From JAGVSZ01 sp035456405 (lineage in GTDB: Bacteria > Pseudomonadota > Gammaproteobacteria > Burkholderiales > SG8-39): a stretch of 64,000 nucleotides of DNA. Of this stretch, positions 40,089-49,497 are shown piece by piece. The DNA lies in assembly GCA_035456405.1 (NCBI GenBank), contig DATIDG010000049.1, positions 189,206 to 253,205 on the forward strand, given 5' to 3'. The position numbers were made by a program, and so were the translations under genes. The number at the start of each line of letters is the position of its first letter. Within the stretch, counting starts at the first letter, position 1. Below the pieces are notes generated by a model. The model worked only from the letters and a program-made list of their open reading frames with translations, was not told the DNA's origin and ran no database searches.

Positions 40089-41990
40089 ATGTTCGATTAC
40101 GTAGCCCGGCACAAGCGCCTGATGCAGGTCTTCCTCGCGATCGTCATCGTGCCGACGTTCGCGTTCTTCGGCATCCAGTCGTACGACCGCGTCTTTTCGA
40201 GCGGCGACGCGGTGGCCGAGGTCGCAGGCCAGAAGATCACGGTGCCCGAGTTCAACCGGGCGCTCGACCAGCAGCGCGACACGCTGCGCGGCATGCTGGG
40301 CAAGGCATACGATCCTGCGCTCCTCGACTCGCTGCAGGCGCGCAAGGAGCTGCTCGAGGGGCTGATCGGACAGCGCGCGGTGCTGAGCTACTCGCAGCGC
40401 AGCCGCATGCTGGTGCCGGACGAGCTGCTGCAGGCGGCGATCCTTGCCGAGCCCGTGTTCCAGGAAGACGGGAAGTTCTCGCGCGCGCGCTATCAGGCGC
40501 TGCTGCGCGGCCAGAACATGAGCGAGCAGCAGTTCGAGGCGCAGATGCGCGCCGACATTCTGATGCGGCAGCTCGGCAGCGGGCTGGTGGAATCCGGGTT
40601 CGCCGCGAAAAGCGTGGCGGAGCGGCTCGCCGCGAGCCGCGCTCAGGCCAGGGAGGTGTCCGAGCTGGTCTTCCCTGCGGTCCAGTACGCCGGGCAGGTG
40701 AAGCTCGCTCCGGACGCGGTCGAGGCCTACTACAAGGCCAACCCGAAGCTGTTCGAGTCGCCCGAGCAGGCGCGGGCCGAGTACGTGGTGCTGTCGCCCG
40801 ATGCGCTGATCGCGGCCGAGACCGTCGCGCCGGAGGAAGTCCGTCAGTGGTACGACGCGAACGTGGCGCCGCGCGCTGCGCAGCGCGCCGAGGCGCGCGC
40901 GAAGATCGATTCCATCGCGGCGGAGCTGCGCAAGGATCCGGGCCGGTTCGAGGAGCTCGCCAAGGCGAACTCCCAGGACCCGGGGTCGGCGCAGCAGGGC
41001 GGCGACCTGGGCTGGTTCGGCCGGGGCGCGATGGTGAAGCCGTTCGATGACGCGGTCTTCAAGCTGAAGCAGGGCGAGACGAGCCCGGTCGTCGAGACCG
41101 AGTTCGGCTTCCACATCATCCGCGTCACCGGCATCCGCAAGCCGGGGCAGGACGGCGCGAAGACCGAGGAGCGCCGCGCGAGCCACATCCTGGTGAACGC
41201 GCCCAGGGCGGAGAAGGATTTCGCCTCCGCGCGCGCCGAGATCGAGAACGAGCTGAAGCGCTCACGGGTGTCGAAGCGCTTCGTGGAGCTCGCCGATGCC
41301 TTCAGCAACCTCGCGTATGAGCAGCCCGACAGCCTCCAGCCCCTCGCCGAGAAGTACAAGCTGAAGGTCGAGACTTCCGGGTGGGTCACCCGCGATGCGG
41401 CGCCGCCGCCGCTCGACAACCCGAAAGTGCTCGCGGCGCTCTTCAGCGACGAGGCGGTCAGGAACAAGCGCAACACCGAGGCGATCGAGACCGCGCAGAA
41501 CCGCATCGTCGTGGCGCGGGTGCTGGAGCACAAGCCGGCGAGCGTGCGACCGCTCGACTCGGTGCGGGGCGAGATCGCCAAGCGGCTGACCGAGGACGAG
41601 GCGCTCCGGCTAGCGCGCGCCGCGGGCGCGGCGCGTCTTGCGGAGCTGCAGTCCGGGAAGGCTCCGGCCCTCGGGTGGGGGCAGCCCCGCACCGTGACCC
41701 GCGAGGCACCGGGCGGCCTCGACCCACGCGCCGTCGGCCCGGTGTTCCGCGCGGACGCGTCGAAGGTTCCTTCCTACGTGGGCGTGGACCTCCACCCGAC
41801 GGGGTACACCATCTACCGGATCAGCAAGGTCACGGATGCGAGCGCGCCGGATCCGGCGAAGCTGCGCGCGACGGAAACCGCGTTGGGCCGCCAGGAATCG
41901 CGGATGGCGTATCAGGCGTTCTTGAGCGGTCTGAAGGCGCGCTCGGACGTCTCGATCAACGAGGAGAACCTCGTGAAGAAGGAACGCTAG
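40089..41990 (+). CDS. ppiD: PpiD-like periplasmic folding chaperone (SurA_N/parvulin), with displaced rotamase strand
   Basis: A 633-aa inner-membrane-anchored chaperone. The N-terminal anchor is at about 12-30 (MQVFLAIVIVPTFAFFGI), followed by a SurA_N-like helical region (about 40-240). A parvulin domain contains FEELAKANSQDPGSAQQGGDLGWFGRG and FGFHIIRVTGI. The usual first strand of a parvulin, RASHILV, normally precedes this; here it instead follows it (ERRASHILVNAPRAEKD, about residues 360-375). Length and ends are otherwise family-like (NKRNTEAIETAQNRIVVARV). It is the expected gene downstream of tRNA-Asp and upstream of fabI. Confidence 0.9.
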   Translation: MFDYVARHKRLMQVFLAIVIVPTFAFFGIQSYDRVFSSGDAVAEVAGQKITVPEFNRALDQQRDTLRGMLGKAYDPALLDSLQARKELLEGLIGQRAVLSYSQRSRMLVPDELLQAAILAEPVFQEDGKFSRARYQALLRGQNMSEQQFEAQMRADILMRQLGSGLVESGFAAKSVAERLAASRAQAREVSELVFPAVQYAGQVKLAPDAVEAYYKANPKLFESPEQARAEYVVLSPDALIAAETVAPEEVRQWYDANVAPRAAQRAEARAKIDSIAAELRKDPGRFEELAKANSQDPGSAQQGGDLGWFGRGAMVKPFDDAVFKLKQGETSPVVETEFGFHIIRVTGIRKPGQDGAKTEERRASHILVNAPRAEKDFASARAEIENELKRSRVSKRFVELADAFSNLAYEQPDSLQPLAEKYKLKVETSGWVTRDAAPPPLDNPKVLAALFSDEAVRNKRNTEAIETAQNRIVVARVLEHKPASVRPLDSVRGEIAKRLTEDEALRLARAAGAARLAELQSGKAPALGWGQPRTVTREAPGGLDPRAVGPVFRADASKVPSYVGVDLHPTGYTIYRISKVTDASAPDPAKLRATETALGRQESRMAYQAFLSGLKARSDVSINEENLVKKER

Positions 41991-41997
41991 CGGGCGG

Positions 41998-42795
41998 CTA
42001 GTCCGAGTTGCCCGCCTCGAGCCCGCCGAAGATCACGTTGAAGCCGCCGTCCACGTAGGTGATCCCGCCGGTCATCCCGGCGGCGAGGTCGGACAGCAGG
42101 AAGGCGGCGACGTTGCCGACGTCGTCGATCGTCACATTCCGCCGCAGCGGCGCATGCTGCTCGACGAACTTAAGGATCTTCCCGAAGCTCGCGATGCCGC
42201 TCGCCGCGAGCGTTTTGATCGGCCCCGCCGAGATCCCGTTCACCCGCACGCCCTTCGGGCCGAGGTTTGCAGCGAGGTAGCGTACCGACGCTTCCAGGCT
42301 CGCCTTCGCGAGGCCCATCGTGTTGTAGTGAGGCACCACGCGCTCGGCTCCGAGGTAGGTGAGCGTCAGCATCGCGCCGGCGCGGCCCGCCATCATCGGG
42401 AGTGCCGCCTTGGCGAGCGCCGGGAAGCTGTAACTCGACACGTCGTGCGCGATGCGGAACGCCTCGCGCGAGAGCCCTTCGAGGAAATCTCCCGCGATCG
42501 CCTCGCGCGGAGCGAAGGCGATCGCGTGCACCAGGCCGTCGAGACCGTCCCAGCGGCCGCGCAGGGCGGCGAACGCACGCTCGATCTCCTCGTCGCTCGA
42601 CACGTCGCACGGCACCGAGATGTCGCTGCCGAGCTCCGCTGCCATGTCGGCGACGCGCTCCCTGAACCGCTCGTTCTGGTAGGTGAATGCAAGCTGCGCG
42701 CCCTGCGCCCGGCACGCGCGCGCGATGCCGTACGCGATCGAGCGGTTGCTGAGCAGCCCGGTGACGAGGATGCGCTTGCTGTCGAGAATGCCCAT
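41998..42795 (-). CDS. fabI: Enoyl-[acyl-carrier-protein] reductase FabI
   Basis: A 265-aa NADH-dependent reductase of the last fatty-acid elongation step (type II FAS). The atypical SDR signature is intact: Tyr147, Tyr157 and Lys164 (TYLGAERVVPHYNTMGLAK), with the cofactor loop GLLSNRSIAYGIA. The start MGILDSKRIL is the usual one (ATG 42795). It converges with ppiD (7 bp between ends) and is divergent from the peptide-transporter genes. Confidence 0.97.
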   Translation of the reverse strand: MGILDSKRILVTGLLSNRSIAYGIARACRAQGAQLAFTYQNERFRERVADMAAELGSDISVPCDVSSDEEIERAFAALRGRWDGLDGLVHAIAFAPREAIAGDFLEGLSREAFRIAHDVSSYSFPALAKAALPMMAGRAGAMLTLTYLGAERVVPHYNTMGLAKASLEASVRYLAANLGPKGVRVNGISAGPIKTLAASGIASFGKILKFVEQHAPLRRNVTIDDVGNVAAFLLSDLAAGMTGGITYVDGGFNVIFGGLEAGNSD

Positions 42796-42877
42796 GGCTG
42801 CCCCGCGGAGAGAGCCGCGATTATAGGTCACACCAATCGAGTGACGCCCGGAATGGCCTCCGCTACACTGCGGCGCC

Positions 42878-45079
42878 ATGATCGCGCGCAGGATCGCCGC
42901 CGGCATCGTCGCAGCCGCTGCCGCGGTCGCAGGCTGCGGCAGCGAGTGGAACGATCCCTATCCCGCGTCCGACCGCGGCAGGAACTATCTCTACAGCTCG
43001 TTCATCGACCGGCCGAAGACGCTCGACCCGGCGCGCTCGTACACCTCCGACGAGTGGGGCTTCATCCAGCAGATCTACGAGCCGCCGCTCCAGTACGACT
43101 ACCTAAAGCGTCCGTACGAGCTCGTGCCGCAGGCGGCGCTCGAGGTACCGAAAGCGCGTCTGCTGGATGCGGCGGAGCGTGAGCTGCCGGCGAATGCGCC
43201 GGCGTCGGAGGTCGCGTTCAGCGAGTACGAGATCCGCATCCGGCCCGGCATCCTTTACCAGCCGCATCCGGCGCTCGCGACCGACGCCGCCGGCAAGCCG
43301 CTCTACCTCGATCTGCCGGAGCACGACGTCAAGCGCAAGTTCACGCTTGCGGACTTTCCGCAGACGGGAACGCGGGAGCTCGTCGCCGACGATTACCTCT
43401 ACCAGATCAAGCGGCTCGCGCATCCGCGCGTGAACTCGCCGATCTTCGGGCACATGAGCGAGTACATCGTCGGGCTGAAGGAGCTCGCCGAGCAGCTCAA
43501 GGCGGAGAACCAGCGCCTGATGCAGGCCCACGAGGCGAGCTTCGGCAAGGCGGACAAGGGTGCGCCGTGGATCGACCTGCGCAAGTTTCCGCTCGACGGC
43601 GTGGAGATCGTTGACCGCCACACCTACCGCGTGCGCGTGAAAGGCCTGTACCCGCAGTTCGCCTACTGGCTCGCGATGCCGTTCTTCGCGCCGGTCCCGG
43701 TGGAGGCGGACCGGTTCTACGCGCAGCGCGGCATGAACGACGGACGCAACCTCACGCTCGACTGGTGGCCGATCGGCACCGGGCCGTACATGTTCACCGA
43801 GAACAATCCGAACGCCCGGATGGTGCTCGAGCGCAACCCGAGCTTCCGCGGCGAGGCGTACCCGTCCGAAGGCGAGCCGGGCGATCGCGAAGCGGGCCTG
43901 CTCGCCGACGCGGGCAAGCGCGCGCCGTTCGTGGACCGCATCGTGTTCACGCGCGAGAAGGAGGGCATCCCGTACTGGAACAAGTTCCTGCAGGGCTACT
44001 ACGACCAGTCCGGGATCAGCTCGGACAACTTCGATCAGGCGGTGCGCATCGACCTGGAAGGCGAGGCGAGCCTGACGCCCGAGATGGAGGCCCGCGGCAT
44101 CCGTCTGCGGACCTCCGTCGGCACGAGCACCTTCTACCTCGCGTTCAACTTTCTCGACCCGGTGGTCGGCGGGCTGTCCGAGCGCGCGCGGAAGCTGCGC
44201 CAGGCCATCTCGATCGCGGTCGACTGGGAGGAGTTCATCTCGATTTTCCAGAACGGTCGCGGTATCGCCGGCATGGGGCCGATTCCGCCCGGCATCTTCG
44301 GCTACCGCGAAGGCGAGGCCGGCGTCAATCCGGTGGTCTTCGACTGGGTGGACGGCGCGCCGAAGCGCAAGCCGATCGAAACCGCAAAGAGGCTTCTGGC
44401 GGATGCGGGCTTCCCGGACGGTCGCGATGCGGCCACAGGCCAGCCGCTCGTGCTCTACCTCGACACCGTGCAGCGCGGCCCCGGCGACAAGCCGCGCCTC
44501 GACTGGTATCGACGCCAGTTCCAGAAGCTGAACATCCAGCTCGAGCTGCGGACGAGCGACTGGAACCGCTTCCAGGAGAAGGTGCGCACGGGCAACACGC
44601 AGATGTTCTTCCTCGGCTGGAACGCCGACTACCCGGATCCGGAGAATTTCCTGTTCCTGCTCAACGGGCCGCAATCGCGGGCGAAGACCGGTGGGGAAAA
44701 CACCGCGAACTACCAGAACCCCGAGTACGACCGCCTGTTCGAGCGGATGAAGAACATGCCGAACGGCCCGGAGCGGCAGGCGGTGATCGACCGGATGGTG
44801 CGGATCGCCCGCGACGACGCGCCGTGGTCGTGGGGCTTCCATCCCAAGGACTACGGGCTCGCGCACGCCTGGGTGATGAACGTGAAGCCGAACCAGATGG
44901 CGCGCAACGGGCTCAAGTTCTACCGGGTCGACACCGTCGCGCGCGAGGCGAAGCGCGCCGAGTGGAACAAGCCGGATCTGTGGCCGATCGCGCTCGGGCT
45001 CATCGCGCTCGTTGCCGCGGTGGTGCCTGCAGTCGTCGCGTACCGGCGGCGCGAGCGTGCCGCCGCGCGGCCGGCGTAG
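42878..45079 (+). CDS. Peptide/oligopeptide ABC transporter substrate-binding lipoprotein (SBP_bac_5)
   Basis: A 733-aa extracytoplasmic binding protein. The lipobox AVAGC (Cys20) anchors it. The DppA/OppA/YejA-type fold is shown by RPKTLDPARSYTSDEWGFI, WWPIGTGPYMFTENNPNARM and the C-terminal NTQMFFLGWNADYPDPENF. It is longer than usual (500-620 aa), and an extra hydrophobic helix near the end (LWPIALGLIALVAAVVPAVVAY) is unusual for a lipoprotein. Permease and ATPase genes follow with 4-bp or smaller spacings, so this is the first gene of a YejABEF-like operon. Confidence 0.9.
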   Translation: MIARRIAAGIVAAAAAVAGCGSEWNDPYPASDRGRNYLYSSFIDRPKTLDPARSYTSDEWGFIQQIYEPPLQYDYLKRPYELVPQAALEVPKARLLDAAERELPANAPASEVAFSEYEIRIRPGILYQPHPALATDAAGKPLYLDLPEHDVKRKFTLADFPQTGTRELVADDYLYQIKRLAHPRVNSPIFGHMSEYIVGLKELAEQLKAENQRLMQAHEASFGKADKGAPWIDLRKFPLDGVEIVDRHTYRVRVKGLYPQFAYWLAMPFFAPVPVEADRFYAQRGMNDGRNLTLDWWPIGTGPYMFTENNPNARMVLERNPSFRGEAYPSEGEPGDREAGLLADAGKRAPFVDRIVFTREKEGIPYWNKFLQGYYDQSGISSDNFDQAVRIDLEGEASLTPEMEARGIRLRTSVGTSTFYLAFNFLDPVVGGLSERARKLRQAISIAVDWEEFISIFQNGRGIAGMGPIPPGIFGYREGEAGVNPVVFDWVDGAPKRKPIETAKRLLADAGFPDGRDAATGQPLVLYLDTVQRGPGDKPRLDWYRRQFQKLNIQLELRTSDWNRFQEKVRTGNTQMFFLGWNADYPDPENFLFLLNGPQSRAKTGGENTANYQNPEYDRLFERMKNMPNGPERQAVIDRMVRIARDDAPWSWGFHPKDYGLAHAWVMNVKPNQMARNGLKFYRVDTVAREAKRAEWNKPDLWPIALGLIALVAAVVPAVVAYRRRERAAARPA

Positions 45080-45083
45080 CGGC

Positions 45084-46061
45084 ATGCTCGCCTACATCGT
45101 TCGCCGCTTCCTCTACGCCATTCCGATCCTGATCGGGGTGAATCTCATCACGTTCGCGCTGTTCTTCGTCGTCAACACGCCCGACGACATGGCGCGAATG
45201 CAGCTCGGCGCAAAGCGCGTGACGCCGGACGCGATCGACAAATGGAAGGCCGAGCGCGGGTACGACCGCCCGCTGCTGTGGAACGGCGAGCGCGGCGGCC
45301 TTCGCCGGGTCACCGACACGATCTTCTTCGAGAAATCCGCGCGACTCTTCGCCTTCGACTTCGGCAATGCCGATGACGGCCGCTCCATCGGCCACGAGAT
45401 CCGCACCCGCATGTGGCCGAGCCTCGCGCTGGCGATCCCGTCGTTCCTGGTGGGTCTCGCGGCGTACGTGACGTTCGCCCTCGGCTTCGCGTTCTTCCGC
45501 GCCACCTATCTGGACTTCTGGGGCGTCGTGCTGTGCGTGGCGATGATGTCGATCTCGACGCTCTTCTACATCATCGGCGGGCAATACCTGATCAGCAAGC
45601 TCTGGAGCCTGGTCCCGATCTCGGGCTACCAGCCCGGGCCGGACGCGGTGAAGTTCCTGGTCCTGCCGGTCGGGATCGCGCTACTCGCCGGCTTCGGCGC
45701 CGAGGTGCGGCTCTTCCGCACGTTCTTCCTCGAAGAGATGGGCAAGGACTATGTCCGGACAGCGCGCGCCAAGGGCCTGCCCGAGATGGCGGTGCTTTTC
45801 GGGCACGTTCTAAAGAACGGCTCCATCCCCATTCTCACCGGGGTGGTCGCGGCGATCCCGAAACTCTTCCTGGGAAGCCTGCTGGCCGAATCGTTCTTCG
45901 GGATCCCGGGCCTGGGCAGCTACACGATCGACGCGATCCAGGCCCAGGACTTCGCGGTGGTGCGGTCGATGGTGTTCCTCGGCTCGGCGCTCACGATCCT
46001 CGGCTACCTGCTGGCCGACATCTCGTACACGCTCGTCGATCCGCGCGTGAGGTTCGAGTGA
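45084..46061 (+). CDS. ABC transporter permease (YejB/DppB-like)
   Basis: A 325-aa inner-membrane permease. It opens with the canonical MLAYIVRRFLYAIPILIGVN and has about six helices. The EAA loop that contacts the ATPase is EEMGKDYVRTARAKGLPE (about 220-237). It starts 4 bp after the binding-protein gene and its TGA overlaps the ATG of the next permease (TGATG). Confidence 0.93.
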   Translation: MLAYIVRRFLYAIPILIGVNLITFALFFVVNTPDDMARMQLGAKRVTPDAIDKWKAERGYDRPLLWNGERGGLRRVTDTIFFEKSARLFAFDFGNADDGRSIGHEIRTRMWPSLALAIPSFLVGLAAYVTFALGFAFFRATYLDFWGVVLCVAMMSISTLFYIIGGQYLISKLWSLVPISGYQPGPDAVKFLVLPVGIALLAGFGAEVRLFRTFFLEEMGKDYVRTARAKGLPEMAVLFGHVLKNGSIPILTGVVAAIPKLFLGSLLAESFFGIPGLGSYTIDAIQAQDFAVVRSMVFLGSALTILGYLLADISYTLVDPRVRFE

Positions 46062-47494
46062 TGCCCGTCGTGCTGTGGACCGACGGGCCGGTATGGCTGC
46101 TCGTCGCGATCACGATCGGATACTTCGCCTACGTCCGCCGGCACGAGCACCTCGCGGCGCCGTGGCGGCGCGTGACCCGGAGCGCGTCCGGTATGACGGC
46201 GCACGTCGTGCTGCTCGCGTTCGTCGCCATCGGGCTGTTGGACTCGCTCCACTTCCGGCCCGCGCTCGAGGGCAGGGACCAGAAGGGCGCGGCGGTGTAC
46301 GCGGTCGAGGTGCAGAGCCTGCTCGACGTGCTCGTGATGCCGCTCAAGACGCACACCGAGCGGACGTACTCCGCGCCGCTCGCCACGCGCGCGCATGCCA
46401 GGGAAACGATCGAGCTGCCCGGCGGCGGCGTCCAGCGCGAGTTCCCGCGGCTGCGCCACGGCGGGGCGCACCTGGACGATGAGGCGGCTCACGTGCGGGA
46501 CGTCGTCATGATCGTGCTTCGAGGGGTCGCACTCGCGCTTGCCGGATGGTGCCTCGCCGCGTGGCTCGCCACGGCAGCGCTTGCGCGGCGGCGGCGCGCG
46601 ACGCTGGCCGCGACCTGGGCGGCCGTGCGCCGCGGCGAGACTGAGGTGCCCTGGCTCGCGATCTACGTGACCGTCCTGGCGCTTACGCTGATCGCCGTGC
46701 CGGCGGGCCTGCTGTCGGCGCAGTACCACGTGCTTGGCACCGACAAGGTCGGCCAGGACGTCCTCTACCTCGCGCTCAAGAGCATCCGCACCGGGCTGGT
46801 GATCGGCACGCTCACCACGCTCGTCATGCTGCCGTTCGCCGTCCTGCTCGGGATCATGGCGGGGTACTTCAAGGGCTGGATCGACGACGTCATCCAGTAC
46901 GTTTACACGACGATCAACTCGATCCCGGGCGTCCTCCTGATCGCCGCCGCGGTGCTGATGATGCAGGTCTACATCGACAAGAACCCGGAGCTCTTTCCGA
47001 CCACTGCGCAGCGCGCCGACTTCCGGCTGCTCCTGCTCTGCGCGATCCTCGGCATCACGACCTGGACCGGCCTGGCGCGGCTGCTGCGCGGCGAGTCGCT
47101 GAAGCTGCGGGAGCTCGAGTACATCCAGGCGGCGCACGCGTTCGGCGTGCGGCACGCGCGCGTGATCACGCGCCACATCCTGCCGAACGTGATGCACATC
47201 GTGCTGATCACGCTCGTCATGGACTTCAGCGGGCTCGTGCTCGCCGAGGCGGTGCTGTCCTACGTCGGCGTGGGGGTCGACCCGTCGATGATCAGCTTCG
47301 GCACGATGATCAACGCGGCCCGGCTCGAGATGGCGCGAGAGCCGATGGTCTGGTGGACGCTCGCCGCGGCGTTCGCGTTCATGTTCGTGCTGGTGCTCGC
47401 GGCGAACCTGTTCGCCGATGCCGTCCGCGACGCCTTCGATCCGCGGGTGCGGGTCGGCGGCGCGCCGGTGCTCCGCGCCGGCGGGGCGGGGTGA
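46061..47494 (+). CDS. ABC transporter permease (YejE/DppC-like) with a long N-terminal region
   Basis: A 477-aa permease; typical DppC/YejE proteins are about 300-340 aa. Here two N-terminal helices (VWLLVAITIGYFAYV and ABC-like TAHVVLLAFVAIGLLDSLHF) precede an about 80-residue periplasmic region (SLLDVLVMPLKTHTERTYSAPL). The canonical permease core follows: HVLGTDKVGQDVLYLALKSI and the EAA loop LRELEYIQAAHAFGVRH. The GTGA overlap with the ATPase gene indicates coupled translation. Confidence 0.9.
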   Translation: MPVVLWTDGPVWLLVAITIGYFAYVRRHEHLAAPWRRVTRSASGMTAHVVLLAFVAIGLLDSLHFRPALEGRDQKGAAVYAVEVQSLLDVLVMPLKTHTERTYSAPLATRAHARETIELPGGGVQREFPRLRHGGAHLDDEAAHVRDVVMIVLRGVALALAGWCLAAWLATAALARRRRATLAATWAAVRRGETEVPWLAIYVTVLALTLIAVPAGLLSAQYHVLGTDKVGQDVLYLALKSIRTGLVIGTLTTLVMLPFAVLLGIMAGYFKGWIDDVIQYVYTTINSIPGVLLIAAAVLMMQVYIDKNPELFPTTAQRADFRLLLLCAILGITTWTGLARLLRGESLKLRELEYIQAAHAFGVRHARVITRHILPNVMHIVLITLVMDFSGLVLAEAVLSYVGVGVDPSMISFGTMINAARLEMAREPMVWWTLAAAFAFMFVLVLAANLFADAVRDAFDPRVRVGGAPVLRAGGAG

Positions 47495-49497
47495 GCGCGG
47501 TGCTCCTCAGGGCGGAAGGGCTGCGCACCTCGCTCGACGCGAGCGGCGGCGAGGTCGTGCGCGCGCTCGACGGCGTCGATCTCGAGATCGGCCGCGGCGA
47601 GACGTTCGCCATCGTCGGCGAGTCCGGGTGCGGGAAGAGCATGACCGCGTTGACGCTGATGCGGCTCCTGCCCGAGCAGGGTCGGATCGTCGGCGGGTCG
47701 GTGCACCTGGAGGGCACCGATCTCCTCGCGTTGCCCGAGGCGCGCATGCGCGACGTCCGCGGCGGCCGCATGGCGATGATCTTCCAGGAGCCGGCCACCA
47801 GCCTCAATCCGGTGCTGACGATCGGTCGGCAGGTCGCCGAGGTGCTGGAGCGGCACGTCGGCCTGCGCGGCGAGGCCGCGCGGGCGCGGGCGACGGCGCT
47901 GCTCGACGCGGTCGGCATCGCCGACAGCGCGCGGCGCCTCGACGAGTATCCGTTCCAGCTGTCCGGCGGCATGAAGCAGCGGGTGATGATCGCGCTCGCC
48001 CTCGCCGCGGAGCCCGAGCTGCTCATCGCCGACGAGCCGACCACCGCGCTCGACGTCACGATCCAGGCGCAGGTGCTCGATCTGCTTGCGCGGCTGCAGC
48101 GGGAGCGAGGGATGTCGATCCTTCTCATCACCCACGACCTCGGCGTGGTGGCGGGAATGGCGCAACGCGTCGCGGTGATGTACGCGGGTCAGATCGTCGA
48201 AACGGGACCGCGCCACGCGTTCTTCGCGACGCCGCAGCATCCGTACGCGCGCAAGCTCTTCGCGGCGCTTCCGGGGGCTGGGGCGCGCGGCGCGTCGCTC
48301 GAGGTGATTCCGGGCCAGGTGCCGGCGCTGTCGGGGGTGTTCCGCGGCTGCCGGTTCGCGGATCGCTGCGAGTATGCGTTCGAGCGCTGTCGCACCGAGC
48401 CGCCGGGCTGGACCCGCGTCGCGGACGGCCATCTCGTTCGCTGTCACCTGCGCGAGCGCGAAATCGCGCCGGCGCTGGCGGCGCGACCGGCTCGGGTGAC
48501 GGCGGCGCCGGCCGGCCCTGCGGCGCCCCCCCTGCTCGAGGTGCGCGACCTCAAGGTCCACTTCCCGATCCGACGGGGCATTCTCAAGCGTACCGTCGGC
48601 CACGTGAAGGCGGTCGACGGCGTCTCGCTGTCGATCCCGGCCGGACGGACGCTGGCGCTCGTCGGCGAGTCCGGTTGCGGCAAGACGACGGTGGGGAAGG
48701 GCGTCCTCCAGCTCTTTCGGCCGACGGCGGGCGAGGTGAGGTTCGGCGGCATCGAACTCACCGGGCTGCGCGGCGCGCGGCTCCGCGAGCGGCGGGCGGA
48801 CTTCCAGATCGTGTTCCAGGATCCGTACGCCTCGCTCAACCCGCGCATGCGGGTGCACGACATCCTGATGGAAGGGATGGCGTCGCTCGGGGTCCTCGCG
48901 TCGAGGCCGGCGCGCGAGCGGCGGATCGTCGAGCTGCTCGATCACGTGGGCCTTCCGGCGGACACCCAGTGGCGCTATCCGCACGAGTTTTCGGGGGGTC
49001 AGCGTCAGCGCATCGCGATCGCACGTGCGCTCTCGGTGGACCCGAAGCTGATCGTCTGCGACGAGCCCACCAGCGCGCTCGACGTGTCGGTGCAGGCTCA
49101 GATCCTGAACCTGCTGAAGCGCCTGCAGCGGGAGATGGGGCTCGCGTACCTCTTCATCACGCACAACTTCGGCGTGGTGGAATACCTCGCCGACGAGGTG
49201 GCAGTGATGTACCTCGGGCGGATCGTCGAGCGCGGCACGGTTGCGGAGGTCGTCGGGACGCCGAAGCATCCGTACACACAGGCGCTGCTGGCGGCCGTCC
49301 CGAAGCTGGAGGGCGAGCGCTACGCGGTCCGGCTCGAGGGCGAGTTGCCCTCGCCGGTGTCGCCGCCGTCAGGCTGTCACTTCCACCCGCGCTGCCCGCA
49401 CGCGACTGCCGCCTGCCGCGCGGCGTACCCGACGGCGGCGCGGCTCACCGCGACGCACGAGGTGCGCTGCGTGTTGTATGTGGAGGAGCCAGCTTAG
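47491..49497 (+). CDS. Fused double ABC ATPase of a peptide importer (YejF/DppDF-like)
   Basis: A 668-aa protein with two complete ATP-binding cassettes. NBD1 has Walker A GESGCGKS at about 46-53, signature LSGGMKQR and Walker B LLIADEP. NBD2 has Walker A GESGCGKT (from about 393), signature FSGGQRQR and LIVCDEP. Each is followed by an oligopeptide-transporter C-terminal Cys-rich domain (GCRFADRCEYAFERC and GCHFHPRCPHATAAC) that often binds an FeS cluster. The GTG at 47491 overlaps the permease stop. It shares a TTAG overlap with the convergent mltD stop. Confidence 0.95.
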   Translation: MSAVLLRAEGLRTSLDASGGEVVRALDGVDLEIGRGETFAIVGESGCGKSMTALTLMRLLPEQGRIVGGSVHLEGTDLLALPEARMRDVRGGRMAMIFQEPATSLNPVLTIGRQVAEVLERHVGLRGEAARARATALLDAVGIADSARRLDEYPFQLSGGMKQRVMIALALAAEPELLIADEPTTALDVTIQAQVLDLLARLQRERGMSILLITHDLGVVAGMAQRVAVMYAGQIVETGPRHAFFATPQHPYARKLFAALPGAGARGASLEVIPGQVPALSGVFRGCRFADRCEYAFERCRTEPPGWTRVADGHLVRCHLREREIAPALAARPARVTAAPAGPAAPPLLEVRDLKVHFPIRRGILKRTVGHVKAVDGVSLSIPAGRTLALVGESGCGKTTVGKGVLQLFRPTAGEVRFGGIELTGLRGARLRERRADFQIVFQDPYASLNPRMRVHDILMEGMASLGVLASRPARERRIVELLDHVGLPADTQWRYPHEFSGGQRQRIAIARALSVDPKLIVCDEPTSALDVSVQAQILNLLKRLQREMGLAYLFITHNFGVVEYLADEVAVMYLGRIVERGTVAEVVGTPKHPYTQALLAAVPKLEGERYAVRLEGELPSPVSPPSGCHFHPRCPHATAACRAAYPTAARLTATHEVRCVLYVEEPA

